Of a stretch of DNA of 50,641 nucleotides, positions 35,101-44,302 are shown piece by piece (within the stretch, counting starts at the first letter, position 1; every line of letters begins with the position of its first letter). The notes below the pieces were generated by a model, which saw nothing but the letters and a program-made list of their open reading frames with translations, was not told the origin of the DNA and ran no database searches. A program made the translations under genes and the position numbers. The DNA is from Phyllobacteriaceae bacterium UBA1940. Its GTDB lineage: Bacteria > Pseudomonadota > Alphaproteobacteria > Rhizobiales > Rhizobiaceae. The DNA lies in contig DDFA01000139.1 of the NCBI GenBank assembly GCA_002336975.1, positions 1 through 50,641 on the forward strand. Reading direction: 5' to 3'.

Positions 35101-37610
35101 TCCGGCTTGACGCCGATCGCCGCCTGTTCGGGCCGGATGTCGAGGTCGAGCCTGCGTTCCACCGCGCGGCCGCTGCCTTCGCTCATGCGCACCACCACCT
35201 CGCCGGTCAGCAGCCGGGTGGTGGAGGGGGCTTCGGTGACGGAAACGTCAAAACTGGCCTTGCCGTCCTCATCGGTCAAAGGCAGGTCCTGCAGTTCGGT
35301 GCGGGTCGACGCCGCGTCGTCCTGGCCCTCGTCGGCAAGGCCGAACTGGTAGTTCGGGAACTGGTCCCATTCACGCGTCGTCGAGACGTTGACCTCGCCT
35401 TCCAGCGACAGGTCGCCGGCGGGTGCGCCGTAGAGATAGCGGCCGTCGACCTCGACATTGACGGTCTGGCCGATGGAGATCTGGTCCTGCTTGCTGGTCA
35501 GGTCGAACTCGATGCGGTCGGGCGAAAAGTCCTCGACGAGGAACTGCACTTCGGCGAGCGCATCCTTCTTCGGATCGGCATAGATGCTGGCGGTCCAAGC
35601 GCCGCGCATCGCGGTCTGTGTCAGGTCGAGATCAACCGAATGGCCGCCGGCCTCGGCGCCGCCGGAGACGATGCGCCGATCCTCGACGCCGTCGGGGCGG
35701 GTGAACACCGCGGTCAGCGGCAGGTTGGCGATGGCTTTTGCGCCGTCGTCGCGGGCGAGCGCCTGCAGATGCACGGTTTCGCCGGCGCGGTAGATGCCGC
35801 GTTCGGTCCAGGCGTAGACGTCGATGGCGCCGGGCGAGGCGCGGCCGTCGACGCCGCGGTCGGACAGGTCGAAACCGGCGCGCGTCATGTCGAGGAAGAC
35901 GAAGTCATTGGCGGCTTCGGCGGTGATCAGCGCGGGGGTGAGGCCGCCATCGCCGCGCACCAGGCCAGGTGTGAACGCGGCGCGGCCGGCGGCGTCGGTC
36001 ACCGCCTGGCCAAGAACCTCATTGTTGCGGGCGAGCAGCTTGAGCGTGACATTGGGAAGCGGTTTGGCTGTCGTCAGCGACCGGGCAAAGACGTTCAGCC
36101 CGTCGACGCCGGTATAGGTCGAGACGCCAATGTCGGAGACGACGAACCACTGCGTCGCCTGGGACTGGTACTGGTCCTGTTCCTCCTGCTCGCCGACATT
36201 GGCCGTCAGCACGTAGACGCCGGGCTTGCGCTGGGGCAGCGCCTCGTCGATGGGGAAGCTGGTCGTCACCTCCTCATTGAGCGTCGACTGGATGTCGATG
36301 GCGCCGCTCCACACCTTTTCGCCGCTCTTGTCGGCGATCGCCTGGGCCTTGTAGCCGTCGATCTGGGTGAGAAAATCCTCGTCGGCGATCGATTGCGCCA
36401 GAGACCTGTCGCCAATGCGGTAGAGCTGGACCCGGGCGCTGTTGGCGTTGACGGTGACCAGGGGAATGCCGCGCCGCGCCGCGGACGGCAGCACGAAGTT
36501 TTCGCCGGTGAAGCGGGCCGAGGGACTGCGGTCGCGGACATAGACATTGAGCGCAACCGGCTTCTGCACGGTCTCGCCGATGGCCGCCGGCAGGCCGGCG
36601 CGCACCGAGATCGCGTAGTTCTTGCCGTGTTGCAGCCCTTCGACGCAGATCTGTCGGTCCTGCACCGAGAGCGCCGGGTTCGACTGGCCGTCGAGGGTGA
36701 CAAACTTGCCGTAGTCGACGCCGGATTTGACCAGCGGCTCGGAGAACTGGATGCAGACGCGCGGCGTGCGGTTGTCGGAATCGATGGTGTGGTCGACGAC
36801 GCGGAAGCCGCTCTTTTCGTAGAGCGCATCGAAGGCGGCCTGCACGACCGGCGACGATTGCAGCGCAAGGCTCGCCTTGTAGGCCTCGAGCGCCGGGCGC
36901 GGATTGGAGCGTGCGTCGAGCGCCTCGGCCATGACCGCAAGCGCCATGGCGCGCTGGGGCGCGGTGCGGCTAAAATTGTAGGCGCTGATGGAGGCCGATG
37001 TGGCGTTCTGCCGCCAGGTCCAGCTGTCATTGGCGTTTTCGCGCGCCACGCCGTTCGCTGCTCTCGCCAGGCCGGTCCACAGCGAGCCGTCCTGCGGCGA
37101 AATGCCGATAGCGGCGATGAAGGCGGTCGCGGCCTTGCGCGGATTGGACGCGATCATGTTGAAGCCCGACTGGATCAAGCCGGACAGGCCGAGATTGTCT
37201 GCCCGCGGCGTCGCGGCGACGACCGTGCGGTAGCTGGCCGCCTCGTCGAGCATGTAGGCCGGCACGAACGTGAGGGAGGGAGGAGCGCCGATGTCGGGGG
37301 CGGCGGCCGTCGCGGTCACGACCTTGCCGGCGACAGCGCCGGCGAACGGCTTGGTCTTCGAATAGTCAGACTTGAGAAAGCACCATTTCGCCTTGGTGTT
37401 GTAGGTGAAGGCGCGGCAGGTCTTGTCCGCCAGGCACTTGGTCTCGCACTGATCGAGCGAGACGTTCTTTTCAGTCCTCAAGTCGAAGCCGAGATAGTCG
37501 GCGTCCTGGGTGCGTTCGATCGACCGCGTCGGTGTCTGCGCCGCCGCCGGGAGAATGCCCAGCAAGACGACCATCGGAACGATCAAACGGTTGAGCGCGC
37601 GCTTCAACAT
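32148..37610 (-). CDS. Bacterial alpha-2-macroglobulin with N-terminal PAN/Apple domain
   Basis: The 1820-aa periplasmic protein traps attacking proteases. It starts MLKRALNR (ATG 37610, AGGGAAGCAG upstream) with a signal peptide ending AAAQ. Residues about 30-85 form a PAN/Apple domain (YLGFDLRTEKNVSLDQCETKC..., four cysteines). MG domains and the bait region follow. The thioester motif GCAEQ is present with Cys at residue 1372, so the covalent trap is intact, and the C-terminal domain is complete. There is no lipobox cysteine, so unlike E. coli YfhM it is probably soluble or anchored otherwise. The frame runs 17 codons upstream, but without a signal-peptide-like start. It is the first gene of the A2M-pbpC operon. 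Confidence 0.93.
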   Translation of the reverse strand: MLKRALNRLIVPMVVLLGILPAAAQTPTRSIERTQDADYLGFDLRTEKNVSLDQCETKCLADKTCRAFTYNTKAKWCFLKSDYSKTKPFAGAVAGKVVTATAAAPDIGAPPSLTFVPAYMLDEAASYRTVVAATPRADNLGLSGLIQSGFNMIASNPRKAATAFIAAIGISPQDGSLWTGLARAANGVARENANDSWTWRQNATSASISAYNFSRTAPQRAMALAVMAEALDARSNPRPALEAYKASLALQSSPVVQAAFDALYEKSGFRVVDHTIDSDNRTPRVCIQFSEPLVKSGVDYGKFVTLDGQSNPALSVQDRQICVEGLQHGKNYAISVRAGLPAAIGETVQKPVALNVYVRDRSPSARFTGENFVLPSAARRGIPLVTVNANSARVQLYRIGDRSLAQSIADEDFLTQIDGYKAQAIADKSGEKVWSGAIDIQSTLNEEVTTSFPIDEALPQRKPGVYVLTANVGEQEEQDQYQSQATQWFVVSDIGVSTYTGVDGLNVFARSLTTAKPLPNVTLKLLARNNEVLGQAVTDAAGRAAFTPGLVRGDGGLTPALITAEAANDFVFLDMTRAGFDLSDRGVDGRASPGAIDVYAWTERGIYRAGETVHLQALARDDGAKAIANLPLTAVFTRPDGVEDRRIVSGGAEAGGHSVDLDLTQTAMRGAWTASIYADPKKDALAEVQFLVEDFSPDRIEFDLTSKQDQISIGQTVNVEVDGRYLYGAPAGDLSLEGEVNVSTTREWDQFPNYQFGLADEGQDDAASTRTELQDLPLTDEDGKASFDVSVTEAPSTTRLLTGEVVVRMSEGSGRAVERRLDLDIRPEQAAIGVKPEFSGGSVPEGTNASFKVIAVDQDGKRQDLKGLDWSLVRIERNYQWYRSDGSWNYEPVEFASKVADGKVDALAATEGSLSLPVTWGRYRLEVSAPSGAITSVGFDAGWFVSATSTETPDGLEVALDKLAYAAGETARLKISPRFAGEVLVTVGADRLLETFTATVPETGATIDIPVKSDWGAGAYVTAALYRPGEAQESRLPMRAIGLKWLQIDPASRTIAVTLEAPQKIEPRGALVVPLQLANVPAGDKAYVTVAAVDVGILNMTNYQPPDAGKWYFGQRKMGVEMRDIYGRLIDGSLGAAGRIRTGGDGGMTSTGQPPTEKLVAFYSGIVEVGDDGRASVSFDIPQFNGTARIMAVAWSGSAVGRAQADVVIRDPVVITASMPKFLTPGDRAELRLDIANTDGPAGDYRLAVEGQGLMLDADSETVQLAAGGRKSVTIPLVGGEADNATVDISLSHASGLSVGQQLNVPIRPAVMPVATRRVVTLAANTGSLTVDSAVLAESVKQGATISVSVSRSSVLDIPALLMSLDRYPYGCAEQTTSRALPLLYMSELGKDSGLDEDPELRDRIQKAIVRVLSYQSSAGSFGLWSPGSGDLWLDAYVTDFLTRAREQKFDVPQEAFDQALRNLQNSLSYDNNIEEKGNEMAYALYVLARNKKASVGDLRYYTDTQIGQFATPLARAHLAAGLALYNDKVRSDQAFQSAFDLARKTVNQSLARSDYGSSLRDDAAMLALAAESRPEPALVPSMIQLVAQERGSRNYTSTQEDAWMLLAARAVKQGGDPIALEINGLPHSGAYGLHKTGNEIDAAPVTIANKSANPIEAVITTIASPIDPLPAGGRGFTIDRKYYSMDGEETNITEARQNERFVVVLTVTEDNAWPSRILVSDLLPAGFQIDNPSIMRSADLSNFDWLGDVEAAHTEFRDDRFIAAFDRDEGSDRTMSFAYVVRAVTPGDYAHPAATVENMYQPELSARTATGRMRVLAAQ

Positions 37611-37707
37611 CTGCTTCCCTCTCCTCTGACGTAACGGCAACATTGAATTCTCGTCCTGCAATAATGGCGAGAATCCGTTCGCCGGTCACGAAAAATTAAT
37701 GGATATT

Positions 37708-37725
37708 GCGCCGCCGCGGCGGCGC
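37708..37725. repeat. Perfect 18-bp GC palindrome in the divergent A2M/tamA promoter region
   Basis: GCGCCGCCGCGGCGGCGC is a perfect palindrome 98 bp upstream of the A2M start and 169 bp upstream of tamA. It could be a regulator site or simply a GC-rich hairpin at the start of the A2M leader. Confidence 0.5.
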
Positions 37726-37893
37726 GTCCGGGCAATTCAGGTTTGCCCGGCGCGTCGGGCCCATGGTAGGGGATGTTCGAAGGGGCAGGATCAACATCGG
37801 CGACCGCCGGGGAGACGACCGGAGATGATGTTTGTTGCTGGGAACCCTTTCCCGTTTCATTACAATTTTAACGAAACCGGTTAGTCTCACGGT

Positions 37894-39837
37894 ATGACTA
37901 GGAGAGCAGCGCGCGACCTGACGGGCCGCGGCGACGGGGTTCTGCGGAGCTTCGTGGCCGGCGTTGCGCTGTTGGCGGTCGGCGTGACCGCTCCGCAACA
38001 GGCGTTTGCGTTCGAGCTTTTCGGCATCAAACTGTTCGGCAAGGACGATTCCGCGCAAGACGTGGTCGACCCGGTGCGCTACGACGTCACGCTGAACCTC
38101 GACAATGTCGATGAATCGATCCGCGGCGCCATCGAAGAGGCGTCGACCCTGACCGCCGACAAGGATCGTCCGGTCTCGGGATCGCTGGGCATCCTGTCCA
38201 AAGCCCGCAACGAGCGCGAATTGCTGGTGGCGGCGCTCTACGAGAAGGCGCGCTATGACGGCACGGTGGAGATTTCCATCGACGGCCGCCCGCTGGACGA
38301 TCTGGAACCCGACGCTACATTCGACGAGTCGCGCCCGGTGCCGATCGTGGTGACCGTCAGTTCGGGGCAGGCGTTCACCATCGGGGAGGTGACCGTCACC
38401 GGCGAGACAGGCGACATCGCGCCGGCGAAGTTCGGCCTGCTTCCGGGGGGCGACGCCAGTTCAAGCGCCATCCTGCGCGCCGAAAACCAGATGGTCGAGG
38501 GGCTGAAGGCCGAAGGGCGACCGCTGGCCAACGTCGTCGAGCGCGAGGTCATCGCCGATCACAGGTCCGGGACCCTCGACGTGATGATCGCGCTGGCCGC
38601 CGGACCGATCGCCCCCTTCGGCGAGACGACCGTGAACGGCGCCGAGACCGTCGACGCCGGTTTCACCGAATACATGGCCGACATCGAGCGCGGCAAAACC
38701 TACTCGCCGGCTGATATCCGCGACGCTCGGGAGCGGCTGCTTGCGCTGGGGGTGTTCGGCTCGGTGAGCGTGAAGGAGGGCGATGCGCTGGCGGCCGACG
38801 GCTCGATCCCGGTCGAAATCCAGGTGAGCGAGCGAAAACACCGCTATTTCGGCGTCGGCGCCACGGTTTCGAGCACCGACGGGGCGGGCGTCGAGGGCTA
38901 CTGGGGACACCGCAATCTCTTCGGGCGAGCCGAAAAACTACGGATCGAGGGATCGGTCAACCGGATCGGCGAGGCGCGAGGTTTCAAGGATCTCGACTAC
39001 AAGGCCGCGCTTTTGTTTGAAAAGCCGGGCCTGATCGGACCAGCATCTAAGTTCACATCCGACATCAGGTTCGCGAATGAACACCCTGACGCATATCGCA
39101 GGTTCATGTTTTCGACTGGAGCGGGGATCAGCTACGATCTGACCAAACGGCAGACGTTTTCGGCGCAATTGCGGGCCGAGTATTCGGACATCACGGACGT
39201 GTTCAATCCGCTCGGCAAGAAATACCTGCTTGTGTCGACGCCGATCGAATATGTGTTCGACGCACGAGACGACAAGCTGAATCCGAAGTCGGGCTACAGG
39301 CTGCTCGCCTTCGCCGAGCCGACTTACGGCGTCTATTCCGGCGCGGCGTTCGTGAAACTGCGCGGCGAGGCGTCGGCCTACAAATCCTTCGACGAGGCGG
39401 GCCGTTTCGTGCTGGCCGGCAGGGTCGCCGCGGGAACGATTGCCGGCGCGCGGCTGTCCGACGTTCCCGCCGACCGGCGCTTCTATTCCGGCGGCGGCGG
39501 ATCGGTTCGCGGCTATTCCTATCAGGGTCTGGGACCAAAAGTGGTCGATCCTGCAACCGGCAGGCTGGTTCCCACCGGCGGGCTGTCCTACGCCGAGGCG
39601 TCGCTGGAGCTCAGGTTCCAGGCGACCGAGACGCTGGGCGTCGTTCCGTTCATCGACGCCGGGACGGTGTCGCAGCGAATGGTTCCCGATTTCGGCGACA
39701 TCCGCTTCGGCGCGGGCATCGGACTGCGTTATTTGACGCCGTTCGGTCCGCTGCGCATTGACGCCGCCGTGCCGCTCGACCGGCGTCCCGGTGACGCCGC
39801 ATTCGGCATCTATGCCGGCATCGGCCAGGCGTTCTGA
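37894..39837 (+). CDS. tamA: TamA, Omp85-family autotransporter assembly protein
   Basis: The 647-aa outer-membrane protein has a signal peptide (about 1-38, ending AFA), three POTRA-like domains (up to about residue 300; e.g. SGQAFTIGEVTVTGETGD) and an Omp85 barrel with the hallmark GGGGSVRGYSYQGLGP loop motif, ending in a C-terminal phenylalanine (IGQAF). It works with TamB in inserting certain barrel proteins and in lipid transport. The ATG at 37894 has no strong ribosome-binding site; AT-rich TACAATTTTAACG at 37861 may be the promoter -10 region. tamB follows 22 bp after the stop. Confidence 0.94.
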   Translation: MTRRAARDLTGRGDGVLRSFVAGVALLAVGVTAPQQAFAFELFGIKLFGKDDSAQDVVDPVRYDVTLNLDNVDESIRGAIEEASTLTADKDRPVSGSLGILSKARNERELLVAALYEKARYDGTVEISIDGRPLDDLEPDATFDESRPVPIVVTVSSGQAFTIGEVTVTGETGDIAPAKFGLLPGGDASSSAILRAENQMVEGLKAEGRPLANVVEREVIADHRSGTLDVMIALAAGPIAPFGETTVNGAETVDAGFTEYMADIERGKTYSPADIRDARERLLALGVFGSVSVKEGDALAADGSIPVEIQVSERKHRYFGVGATVSSTDGAGVEGYWGHRNLFGRAEKLRIEGSVNRIGEARGFKDLDYKAALLFEKPGLIGPASKFTSDIRFANEHPDAYRRFMFSTGAGISYDLTKRQTFSAQLRAEYSDITDVFNPLGKKYLLVSTPIEYVFDARDDKLNPKSGYRLLAFAEPTYGVYSGAAFVKLRGEASAYKSFDEAGRFVLAGRVAAGTIAGARLSDVPADRRFYSGGGGSVRGYSYQGLGPKVVDPATGRLVPTGGLSYAEASLELRFQATETLGVVPFIDAGTVSQRMVPDFGDIRFGAGIGLRYLTPFGPLRIDAAVPLDRRPGDAAFGIYAGIGQAF

Positions 39838-39859
39838 CCGGGCATTGGAGGTTCGGACG

Positions 39860-42800
39860 TTGATCCGGTTGTGGCGGTATCTGCGCAATATTATCGTGTT
39901 CGCGATCGCCGCGACCGCGATCGGCGTCGGCTATTTGACAGGAACGGCGCCCGGCCGCGCCAATCTGGCGTCGATCGCATCGTCGCTTGCCTCCGGTGAG
40001 GGGCGCACGGTCACGATCAGCGGATTGAACGGCCTTTGGGACGGTCCGCTCACGGTCAACAGCGTGATTGTCGAGGACCGGGACGGGCCGTGGCTGGCGC
40101 TGCGCGACATTTCCGCCGACCTGTCCTACAGCGCCCTGATCGGGCGCGCCGTCTCGGCCGGGAAACTGACCGTCGGCCGCGTCGAACTGGCGCGCGCGCC
40201 GGTCGCCGGCGATGCGCCGGCGCAGGCTGATTCCGGGTTCAGCCTGCCGGTCGACGTCAATCTGCCGTCGATCGACATTCCCGAAATCCTGATCGGCGAG
40301 CGGCTGGTCGGCGGCGTGGCGCGGCTCAACGCCGGCGGCAAGGTGATCGCGCAGGCCAAGCCGCTGCGGCTCGAATCGACGCTGGCGGTCAAGCGCATCG
40401 ACGGAGCCGGCGGCGATCTCGACCTGGCGCTGCTGTTTGCGCCGGACGACGACAAGCTCGACCTGAAGCTGAGCGGGCACGAGCCGGCCGGCGGCGTTGT
40501 CGCCAATCTGCTTGGTCTCGAAGGCGCGCCGCCGGTGTCGGTTGCGGTCGAGGGAACGGGGCCGGCGTCGAACTGGCAAGGGCAGGGCGCGCTGGCCATC
40601 AACGAAATCGTCGTCGCCAAATTGCGCGGCCAGCACCGGTTTGTCGAAGGCGGCAGCCGGGTCGACCTGACCGGCGAGGGCGAATTTTCGCAGTTCCTGC
40701 CCGAAGGGCTGAGCCATGTCGTCGACGGGGAGACCAGGCTGGCCTTCGCCGGCACGATTGGCGCCGATGGGGCGGTCGATGTCGAACAGGCGTCGCTGAC
40801 GTCGCGCGCCATCGAGGTGAAGGCTGCAGGCAAGGTTGATCCGAAGGCGCGGAGCGACTTCAGCCTGACCGCGACAGCCATCGGCGGCGCGGTGACGATC
40901 GCGCTGGGCGAAGGCGACGAGCGCGTGTCGGTCGGCCTGCGCTCGGTCGAGGCCACGGTGCGCGGAACGGGCGCGCGGCCGGCGATCGACGCATCGGCCA
41001 ATATCGCCTCGTTCAGCCATCCGCAGATCGTGCTGCTCGACGCCGGCGTTGACCTGTCGTCGCCGGGCTTCGACGTCGCCAACCGGACCGGACCGGTCGC
41101 AATCGGTGTGTCGGCGAAGCAGGCGGCCGCCGGCAATGAAGCCCTGGCGCCGTTGCTGGCCGGACAATTGTCTGCCCACGCGAATGTCGAGATCGAGGCC
41201 GGTGCGATCCGTTTGCCGAAATTCGACGCCAGCACCGATACGGTGAAGGCGAGCGGCAGCGGAACTGTTTCGCGCGCCGATGGCGCCGCATCGTTTGATG
41301 TTGTCGCCGAGGTCGCGCGACTGGCCCTGCCGCCGGCGGCGCATGCGGTGACCGGTGAAACGTCGCGCATTGCCGCATCGGTGGCGCGGGCCGCCGACGG
41401 CGAGCTATCGGTGTCGGCGCTCGATCTCGCCTCGGGACCGCTGACCGCCAAGGGCTCGGCGTCGCTGGCCGGCGGCAATGTCAAGGCAGCGCTTGAGGGT
41501 GCGCTGGCAGATGTCGCGCCCGCCGCGCCCGGCGTGACCGGCGCGATCCGTTTTGCGCTGTCGGCGGACGGCCCGATGCTTGGCCCGGCCCTGAAACTGG
41601 ACGTCGCCAGCGACCGCATCGAGGCGGCCGGCCGCGCGATCACCGGACTGGCGCTGAGCGCGACCGGCACGGCCGACGCCGCTGCGCCCGCCGCCGACGT
41701 CAGCCTGACCGGGCAGGTGGGCGATCAGCCGTTGAAGGGCGTCGCCAAACTCTCGACCGAAAACGGCCGCCGCCGGATCTCGCAGCTCGAACTCACGCTC
41801 GGTCAGAACCGGGTCGCCGGCGATCTCGACCTGGACGACAAATTCCTGCCGACGGGCGATGTCGCATTCACACTGCCCGATCTCGGCCCGCTGGCGGCGC
41901 TGGCCCTGCAAACGGTCAGCGGCAGCGCCAATGGCACGGTGACGTTCACCAACGATGCGGCGGGTCCAGCGGTCAAGATCGAGGCGACCGCGCCGCAATT
42001 TTCGCGCGAGACGGTGAGCGCCCGCGATGTGCGCATCAGCGCCCGGGTGGACAACTATGCCTCGGCGCCGGCGGTGGCCGGTCGCATCCAGGCGGCGGGC
42101 GTCAATGCCGGCGCGACGGCGCTCTCCGGCATCGACGTGACCCTCACCCGCGACGGCGCGTGGACAGGTTTCGACGGCAAGGCGACGGCGAACGCCATTC
42201 CGGCCGCCGCGAAGGGCCGCGCCAAATACGAGAACGGTGCGGCGACCGTCGAACTCGCGTCCGGCAAGGCGACGGTCCAGGGTGTGCTCGCCTCGATCGC
42301 TGCGCCGTCGACGATCACCCATGCGGGCGGCGTGACGCGCCTCGAGCGCCTGGTGCTGGCGCTGGGCGGCGGCCGCGCCACCGTCAGCGGCACGGTCGCC
42401 GATCAACTGGCGATCAACGCCGAACTGGCGTCGGTCCCGGTTGCGCTTGCCAACAATTTCGCGCCTGGGCTGGGCGCCGAGGGCGCTGTGTCGGGGACCG
42501 TGCGTGTGACCGGCGCGCCGGCAAACCCGTCGGTCGCCTACAATATCCGCGCGACCGGCGCCCGGACGGCGCAGACCAGGGGCGCGGGGTTTGGCGCGAT
42601 GTCGGTCGACAGCGACGGGACCTTCGCCAATGGCGCGCTGTCGTTCAACGCCACGATCGGCGAGGGCGGCGGACTGGCGCTGCGCGGCGGCGGCACGGTG
42701 CAGACCGCTGGCAGCCGGGCGATGAACCTGCGGTTCGACGGAACGGTGCCGTTCAGCTTCCTGACGCGGCAGCTGGCCCAGCAGGGCGTCGCGCTCACCG

Positions 42801-44023
42801 GAGCGGCGAATGTCGCGCTGACGATCGGCGGAAGCAGCGCGTCGCCGCGGATCGGCGGCTCGGTCACGTCCTCGGGCGCGCGTTTTGTCGACGCCCGCTC
42901 GGGCGTTGCGATCAACGATCTTGCGACCCGCATCGAGCTCGGCGACGGCGTCGCGCGGATCGTGTCGATGACGGGCGTCATATCCAGCGGCGGTTCGCTG
43001 AATGCCGGCGGCACGATCGGAATCGATGCCGCGGCAGGCTTTCCGGCGGACCTGTCGATCAGGATCGGCGACGGCCGGTTTACCGACGGTCGGGTGGTGA
43101 CGGCCAGTTTTAGCGGTGACCTGGCGGTCAAGGGGCCGCTGGCGCAGGCGGCGACGCTGTCGGGCCGGGTCGATCTGGGACGCACCGTCATCACGCTGCC
43201 GGAGCGCATCGCGCCGTCCCTGTCGCGCCTGAACGTCAAGCACAAGAACGCGCCGACTGATGTGGCGCGCCAGGCCGAGGCGCTGAAGCCGGCAAGTTCC
43301 GGCGGCGGCAATGGCGGCGGTTTCCTGCTTGATCTTGAGGTGGTGGCCCGGGACCAGATCTTTGTCCGCGGCAGGGGACTGAACGCTGAACTGGGCGGGT
43401 CGATCCGGCTGGTCGGGCCTTCGGGGGCGCCGCAAGCGGTGGGCGGCTTCAAGATGCGCCGCGGCCGCCTCGGCATTCTCGGCCGGCGTCTCGACTTCAG
43501 TCAGGGCGACATCAGCTTTTCGGGGTCGCTGTCGCCGCAGCTGGATTTTGCAGCGACGTCCAACGTCAATGGCGGGACGGTGACGGTGACGGTGACCGGC
43601 GAGGCGTCAAATCCGAAATTTTCCTTCACTTCCAGCCCGGTCCTGCCGGAGGACGAGGTGTTTGCCCAGCTGGTGTTCGGGCGCGCGATGGGCAGCCTGT
43701 CCGCTGTCCAGATCGCCCAGCTGGCGCAGGCCGCCGCGATGCTGGCGGGGGTCGGCGGATCGACCTCGCTGCTCGACAATCTGCAGGGCAAGCTTGGCGT
43801 AGACGATCTCGACGTGAAGACGGACGAGGCGACTGGCGATACGTCGGTTTCCGTCGGCAAGTATCTCAACGACCGGACCTACATCACCATCGAAAAAGGC
43901 TCGCGGCCGGGTTCGGGCAAGGCGGCGATCGACCTCAATGTCGGCAAGGGCGTCAAGCTGCGCGGCGAGGCCGCCGATGACGGGTCGACCAAGGGCGGCG
44001 TCTTTTTCGAGAAGGAATACTGA
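39860..44023 (+). CDS. tamB: TamB, translocation and assembly module inner-membrane component
   Basis: The 1387-aa protein starts at TTG 39860, with GGAGG 9 nt upstream (39846-39850) and a signal-anchor helix right after it (MIRLWRYLRNIIVFAIAATA). ATG codons further upstream lie in the end of tamA and are not credible. The body is a long repetitive beta structure, the hydrophobic groove of AsmA-like lipid-bridge proteins, and the C-terminal DUF490/TamB domain is recognisable (SFSGSLSPQLDFAA..., LNDRTYITIEKG, ending FFEKEY). It spans the periplasm and docks to TamA. Length is normal. A hairpin follows the stop. Confidence 0.93.
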   Translation: MIRLWRYLRNIIVFAIAATAIGVGYLTGTAPGRANLASIASSLASGEGRTVTISGLNGLWDGPLTVNSVIVEDRDGPWLALRDISADLSYSALIGRAVSAGKLTVGRVELARAPVAGDAPAQADSGFSLPVDVNLPSIDIPEILIGERLVGGVARLNAGGKVIAQAKPLRLESTLAVKRIDGAGGDLDLALLFAPDDDKLDLKLSGHEPAGGVVANLLGLEGAPPVSVAVEGTGPASNWQGQGALAINEIVVAKLRGQHRFVEGGSRVDLTGEGEFSQFLPEGLSHVVDGETRLAFAGTIGADGAVDVEQASLTSRAIEVKAAGKVDPKARSDFSLTATAIGGAVTIALGEGDERVSVGLRSVEATVRGTGARPAIDASANIASFSHPQIVLLDAGVDLSSPGFDVANRTGPVAIGVSAKQAAAGNEALAPLLAGQLSAHANVEIEAGAIRLPKFDASTDTVKASGSGTVSRADGAASFDVVAEVARLALPPAAHAVTGETSRIAASVARAADGELSVSALDLASGPLTAKGSASLAGGNVKAALEGALADVAPAAPGVTGAIRFALSADGPMLGPALKLDVASDRIEAAGRAITGLALSATGTADAAAPAADVSLTGQVGDQPLKGVAKLSTENGRRRISQLELTLGQNRVAGDLDLDDKFLPTGDVAFTLPDLGPLAALALQTVSGSANGTVTFTNDAAGPAVKIEATAPQFSRETVSARDVRISARVDNYASAPAVAGRIQAAGVNAGATALSGIDVTLTRDGAWTGFDGKATANAIPAAAKGRAKYENGAATVELASGKATVQGVLASIAAPSTITHAGGVTRLERLVLALGGGRATVSGTVADQLAINAELASVPVALANNFAPGLGAEGAVSGTVRVTGAPANPSVAYNIRATGARTAQTRGAGFGAMSVDSDGTFANGALSFNATIGEGGGLALRGGGTVQTAGSRAMNLRFDGTVPFSFLTRQLAQQGVALTGAANVALTIGGSSASPRIGGSVTSSGARFVDARSGVAINDLATRIELGDGVARIVSMTGVISSGGSLNAGGTIGIDAAAGFPADLSIRIGDGRFTDGRVVTASFSGDLAVKGPLAQAATLSGRVDLGRTVITLPERIAPSLSRLNVKHKNAPTDVARQAEALKPASSGGGNGGGFLLDLEVVARDQIFVRGRGLNAELGGSIRLVGPSGAPQAVGGFKMRRGRLGILGRRLDFSQGDISFSGSLSPQLDFAATSNVNGGTVTVTVTGEASNPKFSFTSSPVLPEDEVFAQLVFGRAMGSLSAVQIAQLAQAAAMLAGVGGSTSLLDNLQGKLGVDDLDVKTDEATGDTSVSVGKYLNDRTYITIEKGSRPGSGKAAIDLNVGKGVKLRGEAADDGSTKGGVFFEKEY

Positions 44024-44044
44024 AGCGTCGGCGGAAAACGGCAA

Positions 44045-44062
44045 CCTTGGGTTGACCCAAGG
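44045..44062 (+). terminator. Stem-loop after tamB
   Basis: CCTTGGG-TTGA-CCCAAGG is a perfect 7-bp hairpin 21 bp after the tamB stop. There is no T run, so it may be a transcript-stabilising stem rather than a rho-independent terminator. Confidence 0.45.
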
Positions 44063-44302
44063 GGGCGCGTCCGGTTAGTCAAGTTCCGTCGTTGCCCCCT
44101 TCCAATCGACCGGGCAACTGAGCGCTGCTCGTTCTTTAGGATTACGTGGTCCTATTTCGGCGATGCGTGTCGCATATGCGCAACCGCGCCACCGTATTCC
44201 ATTGCAGACTGCCAATTGGAAGAAGGCGTATAGTGCCGATTGCCGTAAGGGATGAGGCGATCAAACTCAACAAAAGCTGTTCCAAGAATGGGAGTTCGAT
44301 AG

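Noticed and set aside
34383..37634. Plus-strand frame of 1083 codons
   Set aside because: It is antisense to the alpha-2-macroglobulin gene, which has a clear signal peptide and thioester motif on the other strand.
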